DNA of 64,000 nucleotides from Dipteris shenzhenensis (GCA_047967505.1 CM106538.1), one strand, 5' to 3'. Counted from the stretch's first letter, positions 33,144 to 44,639 are shown. Numbers and translations: made by a program. Notes: a model not told the origin generated them from the letters alone.

Positions 33144-33708
33144 TTTACAAATCACGAATTGCAACAGAAACCTGTAAACACAGCAAATGCCTCACAAGGG
33201 CAAATAGCAAAACTTCTGCGAAAAGCCTCACAGGGGCAGGTCTGCAACACTGACGAAAGTGGTATTTCACCACACAGTCACTTCCTCGTGACGATTTTGC
33301 ATCAACAGGCAACAGGCATGAATCTGCAACTCCCAATATCTCTGCACATAGGCATACGATGCAATTTCTGTGGCACCTTTCCACCGACTAGCCGTGCGGT
33401 GGTTGCACAGCAAAAACAGGGCCTTTTTCTGAGTGCCTGCGAAGAACTTCCACCTTCAAAACGGGCCCCGAAACGGCCTCAAATCAGAAAAATAAAGTCA
33501 CCAAGGGCTTCGCCCTTATCCCGCAGCATATACTGCGCTCTCGCCGCACCGCGAAGGGCCTCTCAATCTGAAGCAGTGCACTCCTGCACTTCTGGCTGTG
33601 CTACCTACAGAGATTTGCTCCCAAACTCGAAATAGGGAAGCTACACTGGTCCTCTTACCAGGACACCACAAACTTGGCTAGCTTTCTTGAGCTCCTTACC
33701 ACGAACAA
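33144..33708 (-). other. Copia-1 leader
   Basis: Untranslated leader between PBS and gag start, about 565 bp. It is GC-richer than its surroundings and has repeated phrases such as CCTCACAGGGGCA and CCTCACAAGGGCA. A + strand open frame across it (32955-33635) is antisense to gag and has no recognisable domain. Confidence 0.6.
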
Positions 33709-33721
33709 GGCTCTGATACCA
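33709..33721 (-). other. PBS of Copia-1, initiator tRNA-Met
   Basis: TGGTATCAGAGCC on the - strand, directly adjoining the 5' LTR. Confidence 0.95.
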
Positions 33722-34019
33722 TGTAAAGAAATAGGGAGAGAGATAGGAGACTCAAGTTCAGCTTTCTTCACAACACACAAAAGAGAGAGGACACAAGGTT
33801 GGAGGGTGAAGCCTTTCTTCCCTTTTGCACACAACAACAATACAATAGAAGAGGGAAATACCCTATATGTCAAAACCTAGAATACGTGGTTCATATGCGA
33901 ACCCAAACCAAAAACATACGTGGTAGTCTAACTACACCACGAGTACAACTAACATAGGCAGTGACATAAATGATAGTCATCCAGGAGATATATCGGGGGT
34001 AGAGCTTGATATCTCAACA
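33722..34019 (-). repeat. 5' LTR of Copia-1
   Basis: 298 bp, TG...CA, followed externally by the TACAC target duplication at 34020-34024. Confidence 0.95.
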
Positions 34020-34024
34020 TACAC

Positions 34025-34318
34025 ATGATACCTATAAGGGAAGGTGATCACCCTAAGGTATGTGGACCTTATCGCACAAATCCTAAATATGGCACCATGG
34101 TTTATGACGGGCTAGAAAAACTCCTAGATGCCGGATTCCATCTACGAGATAGAGCACACTGATTGGGTTTCACCCATTGTCATTGTGCCTAAACGCAATA
34201 AGAAGCTCAGAATATGCGTAAACTTAAAGAATGTGAAAGCTGCCACAATTAAGGATCACTATCCCCTACCCTTAACAGAAACAGTGTTGGAAAAGGTGGC
34301 AGGCTCCTTGTTCCTTTA
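34025..34318 (+). pseudogene. Gypsy B RT N-terminus (inverted block)
   Basis: Start of the reverse transcriptase: HTDWVSPIVIVPKRNKKLRI then ATIKDHYPLPL and VLEKVAGSLF, a standard Gypsy RT start. It breaks off at 34318 at a CTTGTTC word and its continuation lies on the other strand at 26688. A frameshift near 34135 separates the first part (PYRTNPKYGTMVYDGLEKLL) from the rest. Confidence 0.85.
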
Positions 34319-36065
34319 ATACCCATTCTTGAAGTGCTTGAAAGCGAGCCTTCTCCACCTCTACATTTGGGAATGGAGCTTCCTTTATTTGAGGCTCGGG
34401 AGTTGATGTGGATGTGCTCGGCTGCTCATTGCTTGGCAGAGGTGGAAGCACTTGTGCTTTCTTTTTAAGAAGTCGCTTTGGTTGGATTGGAATGTTAGGG
34501 TCCTTGGTGGCCTCTTTCTGTTGGTGTGTAATTACATTTATAAGTTGTGATATTACACTTGCTGGACCTAGACTTTGGACCTAGACTTTGATGGTCCACC
34601 CCAATGATGCCGATTGGGATGTGAGGCTTAACTCTATATGTTGTGGGACTTTATTTTTCATGGGACAATCCATACAGGCATGTCCTATGCCACAATCTCT
34701 ACAAAGTGGTTGGAAAGTAGCAGGGCTACCATGATGAGGGCACTTTGCACTCCAATAGTTTTCTCCACAATTGTAGTACTTGATTGGTGCTCGATATGTG
34801 TTGGGACATACTTGATTTGCATAAACTAGTATTAGACCCTCTGCACCTTCTACATAGTACACTGGGTACTCTATTTCATATTCAAATGACGAGTCTACTT
34901 CCTCGGCTTGTAATTGATGCATTGGAACTGCCTGAGGTGCTAGATTTGGTGCTCTTGAATATGGTCCTGGATTCGGATTCTTGAGTAGTTGTGGGACTTG
35001 TGTCCAAACGGGAATAGGATTTAGCCTCAAAGTTGGGGGCGCTTGTGCAAGTGCCGGTTGCCTATACACTGGCATGGGTACCGCTTGGTATTGTTGAGGT
35101 CAAGGCGGGTTGTTGTGCATGTTGAAGATGCAACTGTTTTCATCATGGTCGCTGATGACGCAGATATGGCACCATAACCTTGGCAGTGGATTTGCTTGTG
35201 CAGTGGTCCTGGCTCTTAGGACCGGGCACTCATTTGCCGTATGATTGGCCATGCAGTCTGGACACCAGACATTTTCTCGCTATGGATATGTCTGAGTTAG
35301 CGGTTGTGAAGACAACTAAAGTTTTTGTTCCATGGCCTGCATCATGTCTTATTTCAGCTTCATGGTCATGGCATCTAGGTGATCTTCATTTGATGTTTCA
35401 AAAGTGGACTTTGATTTGCCCTTTTTTGAGTGCTTATCTCATGCACTAGATCTACCGTCATCATTGCTAGTGTCTGAGTCGGTCATGCCATCCTCAATGT
35501 CAATGGCTGCTGCATGAGCAGCACTGAACATTTCATAGCTGCTAATCTTTTTCATATCCTTTTAGATTTTCTTTCTTAGTCTTGCAATGAACCATGCCGT
35601 GAGGTACTTTGCATCTGGGCGCGGGTCACATTTGGCATGATTTCATTTTGCTCGGGTATGTGTGTACATCTTCTTGCCGGCCTTGATCGATCTTGCTTAG
35701 TTGGAGAGCGGGATCATCTTGTAGCCTCTCCGTTTGAAAGCATCATTTAAATTCTGTTTGAAGTAGATCCCATGTGCCACACTCTTCCACTAGAAGGTCT
35801 AGGTACCATTCAGATGCTTCATGAGTTAAGGCCATGGGAAACCAAGCCACCTTGGTTTCATGGGATTGATCTCCACCTGCTCGGCATGCGGCATCAAAAT
35901 GCTAGAGGAATCAGGCTGGATCTCCCCTACCATTATATTTGGGAAGTTCTAGTTTTCTTAGGGGGAACCTATCTTGAGTGTTATTATTTCTTTGATTAAA
36001 GAAATTGTCAGCCTCTACATCGAGGTTGATATCCCCATCATTGTCTCGCGACAGCGTCCAGCCAT
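34319..36065 (-). pseudogene. Gypsy B gag
   Basis: The ATG at 36065 corresponds to those of copies A and C. Capsid words (LELPKYNG, ALQLSKI) and the zinc-knuckle region are readable. The knuckle near 34760 is degraded (YYNCGENYWSAKC, first Cys lost) while the last (CRDCGIGHACMDC) is preserved. Frameshifts are frequent. The 3' end is the inversion breakpoint, after ALQEWVLKEQ. Confidence 0.8.
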
Positions 36066-36880
36066 GTTGTGGCATGGAGGAGTTAAAGGGAGTGATTGAA
36101 TCTCAAGGGGCAATTCGGGGTAGAGGATTGCCGAGGGTGGTGGTTGCAACAGAGTTGTATGTGGATTTGGTGAGCGTTGGAGTCAAAGGCATTGGCCAGA
36201 ACGTAGTTGCATGCAGATTGGGTGAGATTTGCAAAGGGTGTCTCTGCCGTAAGTGCAAGTGTGGATGTAGTTTTGTTGGCAAGGTTAGAGTGGTGTTAGT
36301 TTGTGTAGGGCCCATCATGTTAATAATGTGCCTAATATTGTCCTATGTGTGTAGGGAACTGTCGGTGTAGACAGATCGTTAATCAGAGGTCACGATGTAA
36401 AGATACGAGCGAATTTGTGCAAAAGAAGGCCCACACACGGGCGTGAATGAGAGAGTGCTAGGGATGCCAAAATGGTGTGCAATGGGATGGAAAAAGACCA
36501 TGTAGAGTGGTGTTTTTGTGTGTGAAATATTGGTTCAAACGGGGTCCAGTTTGGGTCCCAAACGGATGAGTTACGAGGGGTTAATGTAGGGGTAAAATTG
36601 GGTTTTTTTTTTGGGGGAGGGGGGCCTTGGTCTTAAGGTTTGGTGTGAATGGGCCTTAAGTCTAACTGAGGGGTAGTAACTGACCTAGTTTAATTGACCT
36701 AATTGGCCCAATTAGTCTAACTAACCTAACTATCTAGTTAGATGCCTAACAGTTAGTCTAACCTAACCTAGTTATGGTTAGATTGACTGTAGCTAACTAA
36801 CCACAGCTAGTTGAGCTAACCTAGTACAATCAACTAACCTAATGGTCTAGTTAGTGTAACTAACTAACAGTTAAAGCTAA
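36066..36880 (-). other. Gypsy B leader
   Basis: Non-coding counterpart of 4915-5792 in copy A: a GGGGCCTTGGTCTTAAGG word (36620-36640) and TAACTAACCTA-type repeats (36660-36880). It ends where element F begins, with CCT shared at the junction. Confidence 0.7.
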
Positions 36881-37034
36881 CCTATCATGTATTGTTGAGT
36901 ACACACACACACATTACAATAGATTGAGTATTTTCTACCATATGTCTCTCATGGAGTTTCTTCTATGGTTTGATCCCCCTTGATCTTTTGCTAATTCCAC
37001 ATTGCACTAGGAGAGCATGATCCGGACTTTAACA
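36881..37034 (+). repeat. truncated 5' LTR of element F
   Basis: Aligns with 39402-39557 of the 3' LTR, from CCTATCATGTATTG to GACTTTAACA, including an ACACACACAC stretch. Confidence 0.85.
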
Positions 37035-37047
37035 TGGTATCAAAGCA
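37035..37047 (+). other. PBS of element F
   Basis: TGGTATCAAAGCA: initiator-Met type with G to A at one position. Confidence 0.8.
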
Positions 37048-39217
37048 TAGGTCTAGCTCTCTTAGATTAGTTTTAGGCATAGTAGGTATTCTTGTTTTGA
37101 TTCATTTTGGTTGAAAAATTTTCGTCCATAGGTTTTCCCTCATTTTGATTCTTCTCTTGAGAAATTCATGAGAAAGGTTCTTTGGGGAGTTTTGAGTGCT
37201 GGAACATTCTATTATGTAAGGTCAACAAACATGGCCTAGAAACCTGGCTATGGAAGAAAATAAAACAGAGCCAAGCCTTGTTGTTGTGGCAAGCAACCGT
37301 GACTAGAGGACCTATGACTACAACAAATCACCGGTCTCCACAATGAGATGTCCTTCACAGTGTGGATGCCTACCTCTACTTCTTTTGTGAAGCAACCCTT
37401 GCTCTTAGCCTCATCCTTCCCTTCCTGGCTTTGCATCTATTGCTGCTCGGCTTCAGAGCGTAACGATAAGGCTCAACCTGCCATAGCACAGTCTCTACCT
37501 TCTTTTCCACTCTTTAGCTATTTTGGATCCTTATATTGTCATTCCTTCCAGAATCCATGGAGCAGAGAAGGCATTCCACCAAGATTCATCCACAGTTTTG
37601 GCTTTCAAATAGTACCATCTGAGGTGGATCATGGGCTCAAATCTCTTGAGAATTTGTCGCTCGTTTCTAAGGTCTGTGAGGAGCTTGAGTCCAATATTGG
37701 TTTCTTTGACAAAATGTTCATCGAATTCACCGGCGTTCTCGGCCAGCAGAGCGATAAGCACGAGACCTTTGCCTAGAAGCTCAAAGAAAACGAAGCCATC
37801 CTCCCTCACACACAAATTTGGCTTAGGTGCAGACTTGAATCCATCTCAAACGATCCCACAACAGTGCACACGACCTTGCAGCATAGCCCAAAGCTCCCTC
37901 GACTCGGCTAGACTCATCGAGCAATGACCAACATGAATGGGTCTCCAAGCACCTTCAACTCTGGCCTCTGCACCTTCAACTTTGATCCACAGGTAATTGC
38001 GATGGACTCCACTAAGAGCTAGCGAGATGCTCCATTTGCAAGACAAGATCTACCTCCCACAGTAGCAGCTCCTATAAGCCAGCCCATGCTCCCATCGAAT
38101 AAATAGTGACCAAGCCTAGCCTCCACAAAGTAGATACTTCCAATCAATCAAGAGCCATAGAGCCATGCTTGAGTGCCTCCATCGATAGGCTAGCTCCCCT
38201 AGTGACCGTTTTGAGCGCACACAGCACATCCTAGGAAGATCGAGGAGCAAAGTAATGGAACGTCTGGAATGCTTCTACTCTGTTGATGCTGCAAAGGCCG
38301 AAGGAATGTAGCAAAAGTGATGACTTCTCCTCTGTTTGTTTTTTTTTGCATAGCCACGCAAAGGTCTTTTGGACCTTAGCAAAATGACACATGGCACATG
38401 GATAACTAGCATAAGTTAGAAGTACCTAGGTTTAGTCACTAGACTTATTGAGGTTAATTTTAACCTTACCTTTGTCAATGGTTAGGGAACTCACAATAAC
38501 CATGTTTAGGGGTAGGATTAGTTAATTGCCACCTAAGCATAGAGCCCCTTCTTAAGCACAATGTGAATGCAGCATGTGAACAGCCTCTACCACATCATCA
38601 ATGCCCCCTCTTCTTCACAAAACCTTCGACAAGCCGTAACTTACAATCCAAAAATAATTTGCATGCGCTCCAAAAAGGAAAAGTGATCTCTTTTCAAGCT
38701 CTACATGCCCATCAGGTCAAATTCATTGTTAGCAATTAGACACTGCCATTGAAGCAAAACGAAGCTCATGGTAAGACCTTTGCAACAAATGGAAAAGCGA
38801 CGCATGAATGCAAAAATCATGCCAAAAGCACAAGTGCATGAGATGACCATAGCAAAAAGCATGGCATCGACACAAAAAGCATTAAGGCACATGTAAGAAC
38901 AAAGAATCATGCATGAAGCTATACAAGGAAGAAGTTTGTTGAACCAGCAAGTCAACTACACAACATCGTCATCAAGCCATGAGCAGAATGACAGGAACAT
39001 GTATTGAGAACCAAAAACCTTGCCAACCTTGCCTATATTTTATAATCAAGCCTAACCACCTAAGAGTAGCTATGAAAGCACCCAGGGGAGGTATTGACAT
39101 GTAAAAGCCACACTTGACCACCTTAAGTAGCAATGCAAGCACTAAGGGGAGGTGATGGAATGTAACTCACATCTGACCACCTTGCAATAGCCAAAGGATC
39201 ATGGCACCAAGGGGAGG
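37048..39217 (+). other. internal region of element F
   Basis: No gag, protease, integrase or RT motif in any frame. The longest + frame (37348-37776, 142 codons) has a region with some coding appearance (SLENLSLVSKVCEELESNIG) but no recognised family. Three spaced purine-rich words, AGGGGAGGTATTG, AGGGGAGGTGATG and AGGGGAGGTGTTG, occur near 39092, 39158 and 39210; the last is the polypurine tract. Confidence 0.5.
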
Positions 39218-39557
39218 TGTTGAGATATGGTTCCATGAGCACATAGATTAAAGGCTAAGGTATGGTATAGAAAACAATTAAAGTAGCCACCCTAGGATGT
39301 GGACTACATGATGTGGAGATGTGCATTGAGGATATCTACAAGGAGAGATGTGGATCAGAGGATCCCACAAATGTTGACTATTCAAAGAGCACTCTCTATA
39401 TAAGAGGCCTATCATGTATTGTTGAGTACACACACACACATTGCAATAGATTGAGTATTTTCTTATGTCTCTCATGAAGTTTCTTTTATGGTTTGATCTG
39501 CCTTGATCTTTTGCTAATTCCATGTTGCACTAGGAGAGCACGATCCGGACTTTAACA
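39218..39557 (+). repeat. 3' LTR of element F
   Basis: 340 bp from TGTTGAGATATGG to CTTTAACA, with a CTATATAAG TATA-like motif near 39394. Confidence 0.85.
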
Positions 39558-39769
39558 ACTCCTACATGTGAGTTCTACATGCAACTCCTACATGCAACTT
39601 CTACATGCAACTTCTATATGCAAGTTCTACATGTAGAGAGAGAATGTCTTACATTTCCCACATGCAGCGAGAGAAGCTCTCCAACTTGTATAAATACCCC
39701 ATAATGGAATGAATCCCACACTCTTTGGGGCATTGTGCTGAGTTCTACTTTGGTATTCCAAGCAATTGT
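39558..39769 (+). repeat. LTR D2, first segment (minisatellite and TATA)
   Basis: Same order as 1041-1315 of copy A: short minisatellite, TATAAATA, then CCAAGCAATTGT. It is interrupted at ATTGT (39765-39769) by Copia-2 and continues at 46642. Its upstream U3 was lost at the junction with element F. Confidence 0.85.
39689..39696 (+). promoter_or_regulatory. LTR TATA box
   Basis: TATAAATA of LTR D2. Confidence 0.65.
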
Positions 39770-39940
39770 TGAGAGTGCTCTCAAGGGAAGCAAGAATGAA
39801 AGAAGGAGAGAGAGAGACAGAGAGCCACACAAGTTTTGGTGGGTGCAGAACCACCCTAATCTTCTTTTTCATTCATTTATATATGTGTTTGAGTATTGTA
39901 CATAACCGAGGTAAAGCCACAGTGACCTTTAACCCCCACA
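39770..39940 (-). repeat. 3' LTR of Copia-2
   Basis: TGTGGGGGTTAA... to ...GCACTCTCA in element direction; AAGTGGGAGGT precedes it as polypurine tract. Confidence 0.9.
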
Positions 39941-40032
39941 ACCTCCCACTTAAAGGACAATGTGCCTTTAAGGGAGAACAACCAGTGAGCATACTATCCA
40001 ATGCCCATCAATACACGACAATACTCAAACAG

Positions 40033-41640
40033 CTAACTAGGTAGACTCTTCGTCAGCATATCTGCAGGGTTATCATTTGTATGAACCTTGATAAGCACTA
40101 TGCACTTGTCCTCAAGTACCTCCCTGATGAAATGGTACCTGACCTCAATGTGTTTGGTCTTTGCATGAAAGACCGGATTCCGTGCTAGCTGAATAGCACT
40201 CATGGAATCACTATGCAATGTCGGTACACCTGTATGAATCCCCAAATCTCCCAATAGCCGATCAAGCCATATAGCCTCCTTGCAACCCTCTGTGGCTGCA
40301 ACATACTCAGCCTCTGTGGTAGACAAAGCAGCGCACTTCTGTGTGCGAGACATCCACAACACTGCACCAGCTGCAAAGGTGAACACATAACCAGAAGTGG
40401 ATCTCCTACTATCCACATGCCCTGCATAGTCTGAATCTATGTACCCAAGTACACGCATGTCTCCTCTACCAAAGTAGATGCACATCTCCTTGGAACCCTT
40501 CATGTATTTCATGATGCACTTAACTGCCTCCCAAAGCCTCTTTCCTGGATTAGCCATATATCGGCAAACAACTCCCACTGCAAATGCAATGTCTGGTCTA
40601 GTAGCTATCATAGCATACATAAGAATCCCAACTGCTGATGCATAAGGAACCTTGGCCATCATGGCCCTTTCCTCATCTGATTTGGAACTATCTGTGAGAC
40701 TCAGTTTCACATATGGAGGCAATGGAGTACTCACTACCTTCCCCCCCTCCATATTGAAATGCTGCAATACTTTTGTAACATACTCTTTTTGTGAAAGCCA
40801 AAGGAGTTTCCTACTCCGATCACGTGTGATGCGCATAGCAAGAATATGACCTGCAAATCCCAAATCCTTCATATCAAAGGCCTCATGCAACTTGGCCTTT
40901 AATGCATCTAGCTCATAAGTATTCTTGCTAGCCAATAGCATATCATCCACATATAGTGCCAGGATTATCAGGCTATCATCCTTAGCCCTTTTAGTGTAGA
41001 TGCAGTGATCAATTTCATTCCTTCTAAAACCCTGGGACCGAATGAAAGCATCAAACTTCTGATACGATTCTCTAGGCGCTTGCTTAAGACCATAGAGACT
41101 CTTCTTCAGCTTGCAAACTAAATGCTCTTTGCCCTTTTCTTCAAAGCCTTCCGGCTGCACCATGTAAATTTCCTCATGCAAATCCCCATGCAAGAAAGCT
41201 GTCTTGACATCCATCTACATAAGCTCCATATCCTCTAATGCCACTAGTCCAAGCATGCATCTAAGTGTGGTCATCTTCACAACCGGAGAGAATATCTCAT
41301 CAAAGTCCACACCCTTCTCTTGCTTGAACCCTTTAGCGACCAAACGGGCCTTGTACCTAGGCACATCATCACCTGTGACCTTCATTTTGTAGATCCATTT
41401 ACATGGCAATGCTTTCTTTCCATGTGGCAAAGAAACTAAGTCCCAAGTCTTATTCTTCATAAGTGAACTCATCTCTGATTGCATAGCATACTTCCACTTG
41501 CATTGATCCTCACGCATCATAGCCTCTCTATAGCAAGAAGGCTTCCCGCAATCAGTAAGCATCACATAGTCTACCCCGGGAACAAACCTATCAGGCGGTC
41601 TAGACACTCTAGATGATCTTCTCAAGGGCATTTCAGCTTG
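40033..41640 (-). pseudogene. Copia-2 RT and RNase H
   Basis: Two readable blocks, 41631-41215 and 41214-40033, are separated by one TAG where the protein reads ELM*MDVKTAFLHG (Gln in related proteins). RT contains KARLVAKGFKQEKGVDFDE, YGLKQAPRE and LYVDDMLLAS (YVDD). RNase H shows DSDYAGHVDSRRSTSG, STTEAEYVAATEG and RTKHIEVRYHF-type words, and ends with DMLTKSLPS. Another TAG (VG*QAEM) near 41640 separates it from the integrase part. Residues needed for catalysis are present. Confidence 0.85.
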
Positions 41641-43265
41641 CTATCCCACTTGCATATCAGCCACATTTGGCTCATCATTTCCACCAATAGATGATCCATC
41701 ATCTACCCTGGATTGTATACCTGTAGGATTACTTGGTGGTACTATTTCTTGCACATTTGGTGCATGGACAGCGTGCTGTCTATCAACATATGCAGGTGGA
41801 TTCACATCCTGGAAAGTGATTCTCCTCATTTCCACATCCCTCATGGGTGCCTTATGCATCTTCTTCTCATTGAAGACCACATCATGGCTGTGTATGATCT
41901 TCTTTACTTCTGGATCCCAGAGACGATAGCCCATCTCTCCACTTTCACCATAACCCAGAAAGATGCATTTCCTAGACTTAGGATCTAGCTTCTTTCGAAG
42001 CTCTTTTGGCACATGTGCATATGCCTCACACCCAAATATACGTAAATGAGAGTAAGAGGGCTTCTTGCCACTCCATGCCTCTTCAGGAATACCACCATCC
42101 AAACTCTTACTAGGTGATCTATTGATCACATGCACTGTAGTCTTCATTGCCTCAGCCCAAAAACCACCAGAAAGACTTGCATTGGAAAGCATGCATTGCA
42201 ACCTTTCTTGAATGGTACGGTTCATCTTTTCTGCAACTGGATTTTGCTTGGAGTACGAGGGGATGTGAGCTCCCTCTTAATCCCACGTGTATCATAGAAA
42301 TGCTGAAAGTCATGAGAGAGATACTCTCCACCATTGTCAGTTCGTAGGCATTTAAGCATTCTACCTGACTGATTCTCAACCAAGGCCAGCCATTTCTGAA
42401 ATACCTGGAAGACATCACTCTTCCGAGCTATAACATAAGCCCACACTTTCCTAGTTGCATCATCAATGAATGTCACATAGTATTCAGCCCCGCCTAATGA
42501 CCGTGTAGGCATGGGACCGCATACATCTGAATGCACCAAATCAAGCTTTTCAAACTCTTTCTTTCCCCTTCTTTTATGGGCTGATTTAGTCTGCTTCCCA
42601 TAGAGACAGTGCTCACAAAATTCAAAATCAGAGAAACTCAAATGCGGTACATAACCCAAATGGCATAAGAGTTTCATTCCATTCTGGCTCATGTGCCCCA
42701 ACCTGCAATGCCACAAAGAAGTGCTTGGCTGCTCGGTTATTGCAACAACATGATCAAATACCCCTGATACATGTAAGGGATACAAAGTCCCACCCTTGGT
42801 ACCCCTGGCCAAAAGCATAGAGCCCTTCTGAATTTTCCAACTTTGAAAGCCAAAAGTGGTGTGAAAACTAGCATCATCTAGCTGACCCACTGAAATAAGA
42901 CTCTTGGTCAACTTAGGCACATGTCTCACATGTTTCAAAACAAATGCAGACCCATTTGCAAAAGAAAACTTTATGTCACCTGCTCCCACTATGTCACATG
43001 CATAGTCATTTCCAAGATGCACACAACCGGTCTTTCCACTATCATAAGTGGAGAACCATTCCCTATGGGAAGGAACATGGAATGAAGCACCAGAATCCAA
43101 AATCCAATCCTGGGAATATGCATCATTTGAAGTGGTAAGCAACTCTGCAAATGAAGTAGACATGAAGAGAACATCATTGTCACTATCATGTGTGACTGCA
43201 TTGATCTCCTCGATCTTCACTTTTCCTTTGTCCTCCCTTGGACTCTCTTCCTTTTGATTTGCACC
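41641..43265 (-). pseudogene. Copia-2 protease and integrase
   Basis: Protease motif WILDSGASFHV near 43120; integrase HHCC finger with HCRLGHMSQNG and CEHCLYGKQ; catalytic Asp in HSDVCGPMP and in LRTDNGGEY; the Glu region (EKMNRTIQERL) lies in the next frame after a frameshift near 42225-42240. The C-terminal part 42225-41641 reads through the Copia GKE-like region (SKSLDGGIPEEAWSGKKPSY, then RKCIFLGY). A TAG at 43263 (NAN*GAN) separates it from gag. Confidence 0.85.
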
Positions 43266-44011
43266 CTAATTTGCATTCTTTTTCTTATCCTTTTGCTCTC
43301 TCTTCAGCTTGTAGCAATCATTTTTCATATGGCCCTTCTTGCCACAGTGGTAACACTCAATGTTTCGTGCCCTAGATTTGCTAGGAGACTTCCCTCTTTC
43401 TTGGGACTTCCCCCTGAACTGTGATCTACCCCTTTGCACATTTAAGGCTGCATCCTGCTTGTTGCCATCCATAGACTTCCGTCTAATCTCCTCGGCCAAC
43501 AAGCTACCCACAACATCATCAAATTTCAGTACTCCACCAGGTGCAGAGTTACTGACAGATGTACGGAAGGTATCCCATGAGGATGGCAATGAACATAAGA
43601 GAAATATTGCCTTAGTCTCCGGATCAAAATTCATTTTCTGAGCCTGAAGCTGCTGGCTGAAAATAATATTGAATTCATTCAAGTGAGAAGCAATGGGGAC
43701 CCCTTCCTTCATCTGCAGCTCAAACAACCTCTTCATGAGGTAAACTTTATTAGAGGCAGTTTCCTTCTCATAAGTGGCACACAGTTTCTTCGACAAATCT
43801 TCCGTAGTCTGCTCATTTACTACTGTGAAATAAACTGACTCTGCAAGATGAAAGACATATTTGTAGGTTTAGCTTCAATCCCTGCCAAGGGTTTAATCTG
43901 CTTCTTTTGAATAAGCACATCCCTTATTTGTTCTTTCCACAAAGAAAAGTTTGTCCCATCAAACTTTTTAATGTTGAAAAACTCCTTTTCAGACATGGAA
44001 GAGGATGCCAT
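43266..44011 (-). pseudogene. Copia-2 gag
   Basis: The start MASSSMSEKEFFNIKKFDG at 44011 is the usual Copia gag N-terminus; an upstream ATG at 44026 is less likely. A frameshift or deletion near 43840 separates it from SKKLCATYEKETASNKVY. Zinc knuckle CYHCGKKGHMKNDC is canonical. Length about 245 codons, shorter than normal because of the deletion near 43840. Confidence 0.8.
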
Positions 44012-44329
44012 GATGAAATAAAACAAAATCCCAAATGCTAGTGCCTCAAGAGAGAATCACACCAAATACCAGGTCAACCCAAATGTGTATGCCACAATAG
44101 AGTGAAATATCACCAAAATTCAAAGGTCAAAGCATCAAAAGATGCATCTGACTCATGTGCATATACTATGCATCCATATGAGCAAATCTGGCCCAAAAGA
44201 AAATGCCAATAAGTGCCAAATGACTCAAGCATAAACACTATCCACTAGCATATGCATCAAGAATATCTCATCCAAGAGAGCATAGCACTATCCTTGACAT
44301 AGCCTGAGGCATTTCCTTGAGGGGGGGTT
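44012..44329 (+). other. leader remnant of Copia-2 and tail of a second G-type element
   Basis: The right end (from about 44289: TATCCTTGACATAGCC, CCTTGAGGGGGGG) is identical to the sequence before the second G LTR, including its polypurine tract. So internal sequence of a G-type element precedes the left LTR of G. A possible left edge is 44129-44133 (AAAGC), equal to the five bases after G's right LTR, but this is weak. Confidence 0.55.
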
Positions 44330-44626
44330 TGTTGGGATATCTCAAGGTGTATGCCTCAGGCACACCTTATGTTTCTATGTGTGAGTGCTAGAGCACAGTT
44401 AGGTGCCCACAAGCACAGTTAGGTGGTGGAAGAGCCACATAGGATGATTGAGAGAATCTAGGAGCAGATTGAGGAGATGATTGTGGAGCTCTGAAGTCAT
44501 CAGTGATGTCAGTGAGCATGTATGAGGTGCCTACTTAAGGACCTCACTCTTCTTCATTCTACAAGCAAGTAAAGCAAGTATTCTGAGTTTGTGTCCACTC
44601 TACTCTTTCCTTTCAGTATTCCAACA
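44330..44626 (+). repeat. left LTR of element G
   Basis: TGTTGGGATATC...AGTATTCCAACA, unusual in being preceded by a polypurine tract as a 3' LTR would be. Confidence 0.9.
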
Positions 44627-44639
44627 TGGTATCAGAGCC
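44627..44639 (+). other. PBS of element G, initiator tRNA-Met
   Basis: TGGTATCAGAGCC immediately after the LTR. Confidence 0.9.

Larger units (their letters stand above)
28551..34019 (-). mobile_element. Copia-1, nearly intact 5469-bp Ty1/Copia element
   Basis: Two 298-bp LTRs (28551-28848 and 33722-34019) differ at two positions by eye. They are flanked by a 5-bp direct repeat TACAC (28546-28550 and 34020-34024), proving the insertion boundaries. PBS for initiator tRNA-Met at 33709-33721; purine-rich CTTGAGGGGGAG precedes the 3' LTR. One long gag-pol frame (33143-28806) has only two stops. Insertion is recent, into the RT start of Gypsy B: removing it rejoins EVAVH with the following RT sequence. 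Confidence 0.95.
22977..36880 (-). mobile_element. Ty3/Gypsy retrotransposon copy B with internal inversion
   Basis: Order in element direction (right to left): leader (36880-36066), gag (36065-34319), then a block lying in the opposite orientation (26689-34318: gag tail, protease, linker, RT start), then RT remainder, RNase H and integrase (26688-24341), 3' UTR and truncated 3' LTR (23557-22977). Joining the block ends restores continuity on both sides: gag ending ALQEW continues with FEAKK at 26689, and RT ending EKVAGSLF (34318) continues with YSFLDFFSGYNQV (26688). Copia-1 sits inside the inverted block. The 5' LTR is missing, replaced by element F. Confidence 0.8.
36881..39557 (+). mobile_element. 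element F, non-autonomous Copia-type LTR element
   Basis: A truncated 5' LTR (36881-37034) with PBS at 37035, 2.2 kb of internal sequence without gag or pol, a purine tract CCAAGGGGAGG, and a complete 3' LTR (39218-39557). LTR type matches the copy at 19014. The 5' LTR lacks its first about 190 bases, so no TSD can be shown. The 3' LTR lies in the minisatellite of LTR D2. It must have used proteins of another element. Confidence 0.8.

Noticed and set aside
32955-33635. 226-codon + strand ORF
   Set aside because: Antisense to Copia-1 gag N-terminus and leader; no domain.
36005-36370. 121-codon ORF with Cys-rich words (CKGCLCRKCKCGC)
   Set aside because: + strand, antisense to Gypsy B gag start and leader; the same antisense frame is seen at 62881-63194.
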